Numbered from the stretch's first letter, positions 1-8,144 are shown. The stretch: 11,007 nt of DNA from Desulfobacteraceae bacterium (GCA_030638935.1 DAOWDR010000340.1:1-11007); one strand, 5' to 3'. Notes: generated by a model from the letters alone, not told the origin. Translations and numbers: made by a program.

Positions 1-827
1 GAAGAGTTTTCAATGATACTGTAGACCGCCTCCCTGATTTTTTTCACTTCTTCATTCTGAATGGTTTCCAATAGCAACTGGACGGGAACCTTGGTCTTCA
101 TCAGCGACAGGGCTTTTAAACCTGCAATTTTTATAGCCGGAGACCGGGAGGCAATCTCATTTTGTATTAAGGTTTCAGGATCTCTTAAATTAAAACTGAT
201 ATTGTTTAAAAATGGATCTGCATCTCTTTTTCGGTCAAACAAACTGGCATAAAATTCAATGACAGGCTCTCTGCTATTAATGGTGCCCAATATTTTTTTA
301 AATAGTTTGCCGAATTTTAACCGGTCTGCAGGTGTCGCCTGGAGGTATTGGTCAACCAATAGAAGACGTTCCGGTTGGTCCACTGATTGAACCACTTTTT
401 TTAAGGAATCCAAGCTTATCATTTCCTGATAAACTGCCTTGAATGCAAAATAAGACCCCTTATCCCCGAGCCATAGCAAGGTTTTTAAAAAAAAAATCAT
501 ATCGTTAAAGGGCATCTCAGGTGTGATTTGCTGATAAATTTTTGCCGATATCATTGCAGAAGCCTCTAAACCGGAATTATATATTTTTGGGTCCTCTGTA
601 TTTTTTAGTTGTTGTTGGATGATGTCTTTAAGGGATTCAAGGCTTTTTTTTGCTTTAGACCGGAGATTAAAATGGAATGAGGTGATCCCCCTTAGGATGG
701 GAAGTATGCCGAGTTCAGGCGAAAGATCACAGGCTTGCTCAACTATTAGGGCTTTGGACTCTTCATCAAGGGTCTCCCAAAGGGATTCAAAATTGTTTAT
801 ACTAAAACCGGGTGTTGAAGATGCCAT
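1..827 (-). CDS. HEAT-like alpha-helical protein, partial (C-terminus beyond left edge)
   Basis: The minus strand is open without a stop from an ATG at 827 down to base 1, giving 275 codons and a partial one. The first in-frame stop upstream lies at 887-885 and no other ATG intervenes, so the start is well constrained; only a weak GGAAA-type ribosome site sits about 13 bases upstream. The protein begins MASSTPGFSINNF and looks soluble and helical, with no signal peptide or membrane segment. Stretches near residues 37-70 and 229-275 (PAIKIAGLKALSLMKTK, then a paired helix with EEVKKIREAV) resemble HEAT repeats, which usually serve as protein-protein scaffolds. I do not recognise a specific family, and a catalytic or signalling domain could lie in the missing C-terminus. 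It is divergent from parE. A run of ten T in the coding strand interrupts the codons around residues 111-114. That the gene is real is fairly sure; its function is unknown. Confidence 0.8.
   Translation of the reverse strand, partial: MASSTPGFSINNFESLWETLDEESKALIVEQACDLSPELGILPILRGITSFHFNLRSKAKKSLESLKDIIQQQLKNTEDPKIYNSGLEASAMISAKIYQQITPEMPFNDMIFFLKTLLWLGDKGSYFAFKAVYQEMISLDSLKKVVQSVDQPERLLLVDQYLQATPADRLKFGKLFKKILGTINSREPVIEFYASLFDRKRDADPFLNNISFNLRDPETLIQNEIASRSPAIKIAGLKALSLMKTKVPVQLLLETIQNEEVKKIREAVYSIIENS
487..496 (-). repeat. Homopolymer run (A10 on plus, T10 in the coding strand)
   Basis: Ten consecutive A on the plus strand read as ten T inside the minus-strand HEAT-like gene, spanning codons 111-114 (ATT TTT TTT TTA). 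Loss of one base would place a TAA directly after residue 113, and gain of one base gives a stop about a dozen codons later, so any slippage truncates the protein. Confidence 0.9.
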
Positions 828-867
828 AATGATATGTTTTTTCCAGTTTGTACATTTATGGATAAAA

Positions 868-920
868 GTGCTATATGGTGTTGTTCAAAACCAAATATAA
901 AGAATTAACCTGTATAGCAC
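868..920. repeat. Inverted repeat, GTGCTATA / TATAGCAC arms
   Basis: GTGCTATA at 868-875 is perfectly inverted as TATAGCAC at 913-920, 37 bases apart. The right arm falls within the candidate minus-strand promoter spacer and -35 box, and the left arm falls in its leader. It could be a two-site operator for a regulator acting on one or both divergent genes, or a chance match in AT-rich DNA. Confidence 0.4.
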
Positions 921-922
921 AA
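894..922 (-). promoter_or_regulatory. Candidate sigma70-type promoter for the minus-strand HEAT-like gene
   Basis: Read on the minus strand, TTGTGC (922-917) and TATATT (899-894) are separated by exactly 17 bases. This predicts a transcript starting near 887 with a leader of about 60 bases before the ATG at 827. It was assigned by eye in an AT-rich region, so chance matches are likely. Confidence 0.35.
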
Positions 923-933
923 TAGAATAATTT

Positions 934-2874
934 ATGAAATTATTTGATCCAAACATAGACAAAGAGGCGCATGCCAGCACTTATCAGGCCGATTCCATTG
1001 AGATACTCAAAGGACTGGACCCGGTTAAGCGCAGACCCGGCATGTATACGGATACCACAAGCCCGGACCACCTGGTCTTTGAGGTAATAGATAATAGTGT
1101 TGATGAGGCCATTGCCGGTTTTGCAGACACCATTGATGTGGTGCTTACAAAAGATAATGCCATTGTTGTGACAGACAACGGCCGGGGCATGCCTGTGGAT
1201 ATCCATCCAAAAGAAAAAATTTCAGGTGTTGAACTGATAATGACAAAACTCCATGCCGGGGCAAAGTTTTCCAGCAAGGACTATGCCTTTTCAGGGGGGC
1301 TCCACGGTGTTGGTGTTTCCGTTGTGAATGCCCTGTCCTCCCATTTGGAGATAACCATTAAAAGGGGTGGTCAGTCATTTCAGATCCATTTTGGAGACGG
1401 GTTTAAAACCCGGGATCTTGAAACCCTTGGAACCGTAAGAAAAAATAATACAGGCACCTCTTTAAAATTTTATCCCAATGTTAGTTTTTTTGACACCCCC
1501 GATTTTTCTAAAACAGCAATTAAAACAGCTCTTAAGTCAAAGGCTGTTTTGTGTAAGGGATTGAAAACAAGTTTTTTTGATGAAGCCTTAAATGATAAAA
1601 AGATCTGGCATTATGATCATGGATTAGATGAATATCTTGCCGAACATCTTAAGGAAACAAAATGTATTTTTCCAAACCCCTTTACAGGACAAGTATCCAA
1701 TGAAGATTTTGAGGCGATCTGGGCCATCAATTGGGGGAAAGAATCTGGAAATACAATTGAGGAAAGCTATGTAAACCTGATTCCCACACGCCTTGGCGGG
1801 ACCCATGTAAACGGGTTTAGATCAGGGCTTTTGGAATCTGTCAGGGAATTTTGTAAATTCAGAAACCTCTTACCCAAGGGATTATTCCTGGCTCCCGAAG
1901 ATATCTGGCACAATGTTGGCTATGTATTATCCGTAAAATTGTCCGAAGCCCAGTTTTCAAGTCAGACCAAAGAGAGGCTTTCTTCCCGTCATTGCGCCAA
2001 CCTGGTGAACCTTCAGGTCAGGGATGCCTTCAGTCTCTGGCTCAACCAGAATGTTTCCTTTGGCGAAGCCCTGGCAGCCCTGGCAATTGACCATGCAAAA
2101 ACAAGGGTTAAAAAATCCAAAAAGGTGACCAAGAAACGAGCTTCCAACGGGACCACCCTTCCGGCAAAGCTATCTGATTGCAGCAGTGATGACCAGGAAA
2201 GGCGGGAGTTGTTTTTTGTGGAAGGGGATTCGGCAGGAGGATCTGCCAAACAGGCAAGGGACAGACGGTTTCAGGCCATTATGCCCCTTCGGGGTAAAAT
2301 TATGAACACCTGGGATGTTGCTTCCGCCACCATACTTGAATCCCGGGAAATAAGGGATATTATCCAGGTTCTGGGCGTAATGCCCGGGGAAAAGGATATT
2401 TCCAAACTCAGGTACAATAAAATTTGTATCCTTGCCGATGCCGATTCAGACGGCCTTCACATTGCCACCCTTATCTGCGCTCTGTTTTTAAGACATTTTC
2501 CCCAAATTGTGAGACAGGGCCATATATTTATTGCCATGCCACCCCTGTACCGGATTGATGTGGGAAAAGAGGTCTTTTATGCCCTGGATGATTCAGAGAG
2601 AAACACGATTGTCAAGAGGGTGGAACGCAGGAAAAGGCATGGAAAAATAAATATCCAGCGGTTCAAAGGGTTGGGGGAAATGAATCCGGCCCAACTCAAG
2701 GAAACAACAATTGCCCCGGATTCAAGAAGACTGGTTCAATTATCCATAAATGACGGATCAGTTGATTCTGAAGAACAGGTCTATGAAAGCACGGATATGC
2801 TGCTGGGAAAAAAAAGGGCCAAAGACAGAAAAAAATGGATTGAAACCGAAGGCAATATCAAAGAAATGGAATAA
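934..2874 (+). CDS. parE: DNA topoisomerase IV subunit B (ParE)
   Basis: This is the ATPase subunit of topoisomerase IV, the type IIA enzyme that with ParC unlinks replicated chromosomes and relaxes supercoils in the cytoplasm. At 646 residues it matches ParE (about 630) and is far shorter than E. coli-type GyrB (about 800). The GHKL ATPase domain shows FEVIDNSVDEA (49-59, with the expected catalytic Glu50 and Mg-binding Asn54), DNGRGMP (81-87) and a glycine-rich lid GGLHGVGVSVVNA (121-133). The transducer QTK loop is at 344-346. The TOPRIM part has EGDSAGG (430-436) and DADSDGLHI (502-510); the DSDG form, followed by ATLICALF, is ParE-like, whereas GyrB has DVDG. RFKGLGEMNP follows at 576-585. 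The start is forced: the codon two before the ATG is a TAA (928-930). No Shine-Dalgarno sequence precedes it. The N-terminus is about 15 residues longer than E. coli ParE. Its stop overlaps the parC start by one base. Confidence 0.96.
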   Translation: MKLFDPNIDKEAHASTYQADSIEILKGLDPVKRRPGMYTDTTSPDHLVFEVIDNSVDEAIAGFADTIDVVLTKDNAIVVTDNGRGMPVDIHPKEKISGVELIMTKLHAGAKFSSKDYAFSGGLHGVGVSVVNALSSHLEITIKRGGQSFQIHFGDGFKTRDLETLGTVRKNNTGTSLKFYPNVSFFDTPDFSKTAIKTALKSKAVLCKGLKTSFFDEALNDKKIWHYDHGLDEYLAEHLKETKCIFPNPFTGQVSNEDFEAIWAINWGKESGNTIEESYVNLIPTRLGGTHVNGFRSGLLESVREFCKFRNLLPKGLFLAPEDIWHNVGYVLSVKLSEAQFSSQTKERLSSRHCANLVNLQVRDAFSLWLNQNVSFGEALAALAIDHAKTRVKKSKKVTKKRASNGTTLPAKLSDCSSDDQERRELFFVEGDSAGGSAKQARDRRFQAIMPLRGKIMNTWDVASATILESREIRDIIQVLGVMPGEKDISKLRYNKICILADADSDGLHIATLICALFLRHFPQIVRQGHIFIAMPPLYRIDVGKEVFYALDDSERNTIVKRVERRKRHGKINIQRFKGLGEMNPAQLKETTIAPDSRRLVQLSINDGSVDSEEQVYESTDMLLGKKRAKDRKKWIETEGNIKEME

Positions 2875-5153
2875 TGAAAGAAACCCTCCCTTGTGCCATA
2901 GAAGATTATGAAAAAATTCCTTTCCAGGAGTTTACCAGGAAAGCCTATTTAAACTATTCCATGTATGTCATTTTAGACAGGGCCCTGCCCCACATCGGGG
3001 ACGGATTAAAACCTGTCCAAAGACGAATTGTTTATTCCATGAGTCAGCTTGGTCTGTCTTCAACAGCCAAATTTAAAAAATCTGCCAGAACCGTGGGGGA
3101 TGTTTTGGGTAAATTTCATCCCCATGGTGACTCTGCCTGTTACGAGGCCATGGTATTGATGGCCCAGCCCTTTTCCCTGCGTTACCCTTTGGTCCACGGA
3201 CAGGGAAACTGGGGAGATCCCAATGACCCCAAATCTTTTGCTGCCATGCGGTATACCGAATCCAAACTTTCAAAATATGCCGATATTTTCCTGGATGAGC
3301 TCGACCAGGGGACAGTGGACTGGCTTCCAAATTTTGACGGCACCTTAAAAGAACCCACCCTGTTACCGGCCCGGTTGCCCAATTTGCTGCTCAACGGGAC
3401 CACGGGCATTGCCGTTGGCATGGCCACCAGTATGCTCCCCCATAATCTAAGGGAAGTGGCAAAGGCTTTGATTCATCTTATTGAGAATGAAGATGCTGAT
3501 CTTACTGCCATTTGCAAATATATCAAAGGGCCTGACTTTCCCACGGATGCTGAAATTATTACCCCGGTTTCTGAAATACGCCAAACATATGAAACCGGTA
3601 ACGGGCGAATAAAAATGCGGGCAACTTACCAGATTGAAGACGGTGAAATTGTTTTTTGCGCCCTGCCCTTCCACGCATCAACTGAAAAAATCTATGAGCA
3701 GATCGCCTCCCAGATGGAAGCCAAAAAGCTGCCCATGGTCAGTGATATCCGTGATGAATCAGACCATGAAGAACCCACACGGCTTGTGGTAATTCCAAGA
3801 TCAAACAGGATAGATTGTGAGGCGCTTGTGGACCATCTCTTCGCCTCAACAGATCTTGAAAAATCCTATTCCGTCAATATGAACATGATCGGAATCAATG
3901 GCCGGCCTGAGGTTAAAAATCTGCTGACCCTTTTGTCTGAATGGTTGGAGTTCAGGTCCGACACCGTTGAAAAAAAAATCAGGTACAGGCTTGATAAAAT
4001 TCTTGCACGCCTCCATATCCTTGAAGGCTTTCAGATCGCCTATCTGAATATTGACGAGGTGATCCAGATTATCAGAAATTCAGACCACCCTAAAAAAGAG
4101 TTGATCAAGGCCTTTAATTTATCTGAAATCCAGGCCACGGCCATCCTTGAAATACGTTTGCGCCAATTGGCAAGGCTTGAAGAGATTAAAATTCTTTCAG
4201 AGATCAAAGAATTGGAAGAACAGCGAAAAAAACTTGAAAAACTTCTCAATAGTAAAAAAGCATTCAAAGCCTATATGATTGATGAAATCAAGTCGGATGC
4301 AAAAAAATATGGGGATAAACGCAGGTCTCCCATCAAGGAAAGACAAGAGGCAGAAGCATTTTCAGCCACCGATATTCTGGACATAGAACCGGTTACCATT
4401 ATCCTATCCCAAAACGGTTGGGTCCGTTCGGCCAAGGGGCACGATATTGATCCTTCAAAGGTAAAATTCAAATCCGGAGATAATCTCATGAGCTTTCTTC
4501 GGACCAAAAGCGATAAACCCGTTGTGTTCCTGGATAATTCCGGTAGAAGCTATATGTTGTTTTCCCATGCCCTGCCATCGGCAAGGGGGAATGGAGAGCC
4601 TTTAACCGGCCATTTATCCTTACAACCAGATACTTCAATAAAATATATGCTTTCCCGGGAAAATAATGACTTTTTTCTCGTTGGGTCAGATAACGGCTGC
4701 GGGTTTATTATTAAATTTTCCGACTTTCTAACCAATTATAAAAACGGGAAGGCCGTTGTATCCATAAAAAAAGAATTTAATCTCCTTGCACCGGAGCAGG
4801 TGTATGACCTTGAAACCGATCGTATTGTTGCCATAACCAGCCAGGGACGGCTTTTAATTTTTCCAGTAAACCAGCTTCCCAAACTGAAAAAAGGTCAAGG
4901 CAATAAGATTATTACCATACCTAAAAAGCAAATAAATTCAAATGATCCTGAAAAACTTAAACTACTAAAAATATTGCCATTAAATTCAAACCTTGTTATA
5001 CACTCAGGCAAACATTTTTTAAGATTAAACCCCGGGAACCAAACGGATTATACAGGAATGCGCGGGTATAGAGGGAAAAAACTTCCCCGGGGATATCAAA
5101 GTGTTGATAAAATAGAAGTGATACCGATAAAACCCGCAGAAACAAATTTATGA
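2874..5153 (+). CDS. parC: DNA topoisomerase IV subunit A (ParC)
   Basis: This is the DNA-cleaving and DNA-binding subunit of topoisomerase IV, forming a ParC2ParE2 tetramer. Its 759 residues are close to E. coli ParC (752). The winged-helix region carries KPVQRRIVYSM (46-56) and GKFHPHGDSACYEAM (79-93). The catalytic tyrosine is Tyr127 in AMRYTES. The quinolone-contact positions are Ser87 and Glu91, the same residues as Ser80 and Glu84 of quinolone-susceptible E. coli ParC. The tower and a coiled coil lie at about 345-465 (the charged stretch EEIKILSEIKELEEQRKKLEKLL is typical). A beta-pinwheel DNA-wrapping domain follows from about 500, including KKGQGNKIITIP near 672, as in ParC. No full GyrA-box QRRGGKG is present, supporting ParC over GyrA. 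The TAATG junction with parE implies translational coupling, and its stop overlaps the next start in an ATGA. Confidence 0.96.
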   Translation: MKETLPCAIEDYEKIPFQEFTRKAYLNYSMYVILDRALPHIGDGLKPVQRRIVYSMSQLGLSSTAKFKKSARTVGDVLGKFHPHGDSACYEAMVLMAQPFSLRYPLVHGQGNWGDPNDPKSFAAMRYTESKLSKYADIFLDELDQGTVDWLPNFDGTLKEPTLLPARLPNLLLNGTTGIAVGMATSMLPHNLREVAKALIHLIENEDADLTAICKYIKGPDFPTDAEIITPVSEIRQTYETGNGRIKMRATYQIEDGEIVFCALPFHASTEKIYEQIASQMEAKKLPMVSDIRDESDHEEPTRLVVIPRSNRIDCEALVDHLFASTDLEKSYSVNMNMIGINGRPEVKNLLTLLSEWLEFRSDTVEKKIRYRLDKILARLHILEGFQIAYLNIDEVIQIIRNSDHPKKELIKAFNLSEIQATAILEIRLRQLARLEEIKILSEIKELEEQRKKLEKLLNSKKAFKAYMIDEIKSDAKKYGDKRRSPIKERQEAEAFSATDILDIEPVTIILSQNGWVRSAKGHDIDPSKVKFKSGDNLMSFLRTKSDKPVVFLDNSGRSYMLFSHALPSARGNGEPLTGHLSLQPDTSIKYMLSRENNDFFLVGSDNGCGFIIKFSDFLTNYKNGKAVVSIKKEFNLLAPEQVYDLETDRIVAITSQGRLLIFPVNQLPKLKKGQGNKIITIPKKQINSNDPEKLKLLKILPLNSNLVIHSGKHFLRLNPGNQTDYTGMRGYRGKKLPRGYQSVDKIEVIPIKPAETNL

Positions 5154-6565
5154 GACAATTTTTTAGAAGAAATTTTATTCTGATTCATCTTTTATTATTA
5201 TGTATAGCCTTTGTCTTTGTTTCTATCTTAATTCACAATCAAAATCTTGGAAATACTACGGGTACCATTGAACGGATACGTTCAACAGGAAAGCTTCGCT
5301 TGATCACTGCCAATGCACTCAACACCTATTACTATTATGAAGGGAAGCCAACCGGGTTTGAATATGATTTGGCCATGGAATTTGCCAAATATCTGAACGT
5401 TGAATTGGATATTGTAACACCGGGCTGGAACAATATGTTTGCCTATCTTGACCAGGGAAAAGGCGATTTTATTGCGGCCGGACTTGCCATTACTAAGAAA
5501 AGGATTGAAGATGCCGCTTTTTCAATTCCCTATATGACCATCCAGCAACGGATTGTTCACCACAACCTGGTATTTGGCCCAAAAAACATTGAAGATCTGA
5601 TGTACAGAACCTTCCACGTTAGGAGAGGAACTTCCTACCATTCACGTCTTGAAAAAATAAAAGCTTCGGGTATTGATTTTAATTATATTCTCCATGACAA
5701 TATTCCCACAGAACAGCTTATTGCCATGGTCAATAAGAGGGAAATTAAATTCACCATTGCAGATTCAAACATTGCACTGCTCAGTCAGCGATACTACCCG
5801 GATATCCTGATTGGCATTCCCATTCAGGAAAAAGAATCCCTGGCCTGGGCTGTTCGTAAAAATGATGCTGATATGATAGTTGAAATCAACCGGTTTCTTC
5901 TCCATGCCAATGAAAATGGTATTTTAAGAAATATTACGGATAAATATTATGAAAATACCCAGGATTTTGATATTTATGAGTTGAAAAAATTTCATAAACG
6001 AATTGAAACCAGGTTGCCTAAATACAAAAAAGTCATAAAGGAAGAGTCGGAAAAATATGATTTTGACTGGCGACTGGTTGCGGCAGTTGTCTACCAGGAG
6101 TCCCATTTTAATCCCAATGCCAAAAGTTTTACCAATGTGAGGGGATTGATGCAGGTAACCCATGCAACTGCCAAGGAAATGGGAATCACCAATCGACTGA
6201 ATCCTGATCAAAGCATCAGGGCCGGCATAAAATATCTTGACAAAATGTATCAGCGATTCAGTCATATTGAGGATGATTACCAGCGGATGCTATTTTCCCT
6301 GGCAAGTTATAATATCGGGTACGGCCATGTATTAGATGCCCTGAAAATTGCAGAAAAAAAGGGGCTTGACCCAAATACCTGGTATACACTGAAAACATGC
6401 TTGCCCCTTTTATCTAAATCACGATATTTCAAAACAACCAAATACGGATATGCCAGGGGGTGGGAACCGGTTCAATATATTGAACGGGTCCTGACCTATT
6501 TTGATATCCTTAAACAAAAGACAATGTCCTCGGAATTGACTTATTTTCATGGCATTGGAAAATAA
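5150..6565 (+). CDS. mltF: Membrane-bound lytic murein transglycosylase, MltF type
   Basis: Lytic transglycosylases cleave the MurNAc-GlcNAc bond of peptidoglycan, forming 1,6-anhydro-muropeptides, in the periplasm. The 471-residue protein has the two-domain MltF layout. A membrane anchor or signal (7-26, hydrophobic, after basic MRQFFRRN) comes first. A periplasmic solute-binding-like domain (SBP_bac_3 type, about 36-268) follows, with GKLRLITANALNTYYYYEGKPTGFEYDLAMEFA-like features. The SLT domain (about 295-450) contains the catalytic Glu317 in VYQESHFNP, followed by RGLMQVT (331-337) and the SYNIGYGHV motif (386-394). No lipobox cysteine is evident at the N-terminus. The start ATG overlaps the parC stop by four bases (ATGA), so this is the third gene of the parE-parC operon. 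No terminator is visible after it. Enzyme class is sure; the MltF name rests on architecture. Confidence 0.9.
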   Translation: MRQFFRRNFILIHLLLLCIAFVFVSILIHNQNLGNTTGTIERIRSTGKLRLITANALNTYYYYEGKPTGFEYDLAMEFAKYLNVELDIVTPGWNNMFAYLDQGKGDFIAAGLAITKKRIEDAAFSIPYMTIQQRIVHHNLVFGPKNIEDLMYRTFHVRRGTSYHSRLEKIKASGIDFNYILHDNIPTEQLIAMVNKREIKFTIADSNIALLSQRYYPDILIGIPIQEKESLAWAVRKNDADMIVEINRFLLHANENGILRNITDKYYENTQDFDIYELKKFHKRIETRLPKYKKVIKEESEKYDFDWRLVAAVVYQESHFNPNAKSFTNVRGLMQVTHATAKEMGITNRLNPDQSIRAGIKYLDKMYQRFSHIEDDYQRMLFSLASYNIGYGHVLDALKIAEKKGLDPNTWYTLKTCLPLLSKSRYFKTTKYGYARGWEPVQYIERVLTYFDILKQKTMSSELTYFHGIGK

Positions 6566-6570
6566 AAAAT

Positions 6571-6600
6571 TTGACTTGCCCGGTTCAATTTATTAGGTAT
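6571..6600 (+). promoter_or_regulatory. Candidate promoter upstream of the RNase G gene
   Basis: TTGACT (6571-6576) matches the -35 consensus at five of six bases. Seventeen bases on is TAGGTA (6594-6599), a poor -10. The -35 lies only six bases after the mltF stop. A start near 6606 would give a leader of about 55 bases. The weak -10 makes this tentative, and read-through from mltF is also possible because no terminator is seen. Confidence 0.4.
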
Positions 6601-6625
6601 CCTTAAGATTCACTATGCTTGAAAC

Positions 6626-6641
6626 GGTCAATGTATTAACC
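6626..6641. promoter_or_regulatory. Imperfect palindrome in the RNase G leader
   Basis: GGTCAATGTATTAACC has the symmetric form GGTnAATnnATTnACC, with six matching pairs in each 8-base half. It sits just downstream of the candidate promoter, where a repressor site would be expected. The two-base centre is too tight for an RNA hairpin, so a DNA-binding site is the likelier reading if it is functional at all. Confidence 0.3.
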
Positions 6642-6661
6642 AAACTTAAGAAAGTAAATTT

Positions 6662-8125
6662 ATGAACAGAAAAATTCTAATCAACGCACTTGACCCTGAT
6701 GAAAACAGAATTGCGACCATTGTTGACAACAAATTGGATCAATTTCATATTGAGACTGCTGCAAAGCAGGTGACCCAGGGTAACATTTATAAAGGGATTG
6801 TCACCAGGGTTGAACAGAGCCTCCAGGCGGTTTTTGTTGACTATGGCTCCCAAAAGAATGGATTTCTTCAAAAAAATGAGATCCATAGCGATTATTTCCA
6901 GGAGGTTGAAACAAAGGAAAAAGCCCTCTTTAACCTGATTAAAAAAGGCCAGGAAATGATTGTTCAGGTGACAAAGAATCCAATTAATCAAAAAGGAGCA
7001 ATGCTAACCACCTTTATTTCCCTGCCAGGCCGGTTCGGCGTACTCATGCCCGGCAACAGTACCAAAGGGGTGTCCAGAAAAATTAATGAGGAAGATGAGA
7101 GAAAACGCCTGGTGGGTATTCTGAAAACTATGAAAATTCCCGAAGGGTTTGGGATGATTGTCCGGACAGCAGGAAAAGATGCAAATAAAACCAAGCTTAC
7201 CTCTGATTTAAAATATTTGATGCGGGTATGGAAAGATATTGACAAGCGGGCCATGAAAGACAAGGCCCCTTCCCTTCTTTATAAGGAACAGAGCCTGGCC
7301 GTTCGATCTTTAAGAGATTATTTCACAACAGATATTACGGAAATTCTCATTGACAGCCCTGATACATTCAAGGAAGTCCAGGATTTTATCGGCATGATTG
7401 CCCCCAAGCAAAAAAAGATTGTAAAGCTGTTTAAAGGTGAGAAACCAATTTTCAGCAAATACCAGTTGGAAGAACAGATCTCATCCATATACAAGAGGGA
7501 GGTGCCGCTAAAATCCGGTGGATTTCTTGTGATTGAACAGACCGAAGCCATGGTTACCATTGATGTTAACTCCGGCAAGTCCACTAAAAAGAAAAACATA
7601 GAGGAAACCGCCTTTCATACCAATCTTGAATCAGCAGAGGAAGTTGCAAGACAACTGCGCTTAAGGGATATGGGCGGACTGATTGTGGTGGATTTTATTG
7701 ATATGAAGGAAAGAAAGCACAAGGCTGAAATTACCAAAAGCTTAAAAAAATATTTAAAAGTCGATAAAGCCAAAACAAAAGTGGGGGGTATAACCACCTT
7801 TGGCCTGCTTGAAATGTCCCGGCAAAGGATACGTCATTCCATTACCTATGGCAGCTACGAACCATGTAAACACTGCAATGGCAGGGGGATGACCCCGTCT
7901 GTTGAAACCCAGGGCATGGCATTTTTAAGACAATTGAACCTTAAAACCATAAAATCAGGGATCACTCAGGTGAACTGCCTTATCCCCAGGGAAGTTGCCT
8001 ACTATATTCTAAATAAAAAACGTGAAGAACTCATTGAAATCGAATCCAAAAGAAATGTTTCCATTACCATTGAAATCGACCCTGAAATGGTTTCAGGAGA
8101 GAGTCGGATTACCGGTAATATATAA
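6662..8125 (+). CDS. rng: Ribonuclease E/G family endoribonuclease (RNase G-like)
   Basis: This family is a single-strand-specific, Mg-dependent endoribonuclease acting on mRNA decay and rRNA/tRNA processing, preferring 5'-monophosphate substrates. At 487 residues it matches E. coli RNase G (489) and lacks the long C-terminal degradosome scaffold of RNase E. An S1 domain is at about 38-118 (GNIYKGIVTRVEQSLQAVFVDYG). The 5'-sensor and RNase H-like parts follow (RFGVLMPGNS at 124; GMIVRTAGKDA at 164). The DNase I-like catalytic part has MVTIDVNSG (297-305, Asp301) and GGLIVVDFIDM (338-348, Asp344), the two expected metal ligands. The zinc-link CKHC (Cys402, Cys405) joins subunits and is followed by NGRG. 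A small domain ends the chain. The start has a weak AAGAAAG ribosome site eight bases away. It is first in line before the LysM-like gene and yajC-secD. Confidence 0.93.
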   Translation: MNRKILINALDPDENRIATIVDNKLDQFHIETAAKQVTQGNIYKGIVTRVEQSLQAVFVDYGSQKNGFLQKNEIHSDYFQEVETKEKALFNLIKKGQEMIVQVTKNPINQKGAMLTTFISLPGRFGVLMPGNSTKGVSRKINEEDERKRLVGILKTMKIPEGFGMIVRTAGKDANKTKLTSDLKYLMRVWKDIDKRAMKDKAPSLLYKEQSLAVRSLRDYFTTDITEILIDSPDTFKEVQDFIGMIAPKQKKIVKLFKGEKPIFSKYQLEEQISSIYKREVPLKSGGFLVIEQTEAMVTIDVNSGKSTKKKNIEETAFHTNLESAEEVARQLRLRDMGGLIVVDFIDMKERKHKAEITKSLKKYLKVDKAKTKVGGITTFGLLEMSRQRIRHSITYGSYEPCKHCNGRGMTPSVETQGMAFLRQLNLKTIKSGITQVNCLIPREVAYYILNKKREELIEIESKRNVSITIEIDPEMVSGESRITGNI

Positions 8126-8144
8126 GGTCTATTTTGCTGTATCC

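Larger units (their letters stand above)
828..933. other. Divergent intergenic region between the HEAT-like gene and parE
   Basis: This AT-rich stretch of 106 bases separates two divergent genes and must carry the signals for both. It holds a candidate minus-strand promoter and an inverted repeat with 8-base arms. For parE, no good pair of -35 and -10 boxes with normal spacing is visible. A TAGAAT at 923-928 and a TATAAA at 896-901 are isolated -10-like sequences without a convincing -35 partner. Confidence 0.6.

Noticed and set aside
61..252. Plus-strand open frame of 63 codons at the left edge
   Set aside because: It lies wholly within the minus-strand HEAT-like gene, lacks a ribosome site and has a product rich in low-complexity residues.
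619..900. Plus-strand open frame of 93 codons before parE
   Set aside because: Most of it is the antisense of the first 209 codons of the HEAT-like gene, and no ribosome site or family resemblance supports it.
984..1277. Minus-strand open frames inside parE (also 940-1206)
   Set aside because: They overlap the highly conserved ATPase motifs of ParE and overlap each other, as expected of shadows.
934..2874. Reading this gene as gyrB rather than parE
   Set aside because: The length of 646 residues, the DADSDGLHI motif and the overlapping parC with a ParC-type C-terminus all point to ParE. GyrB would show DADVDG and, in the long form, a larger TOPRIM insert.
5924..6265. Minus-strand open frame of 113 codons inside mltF
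   Set aside because: It is antisense to the conserved SLT domain, which is certainly coding on the plus strand, and its product resembles nothing known.
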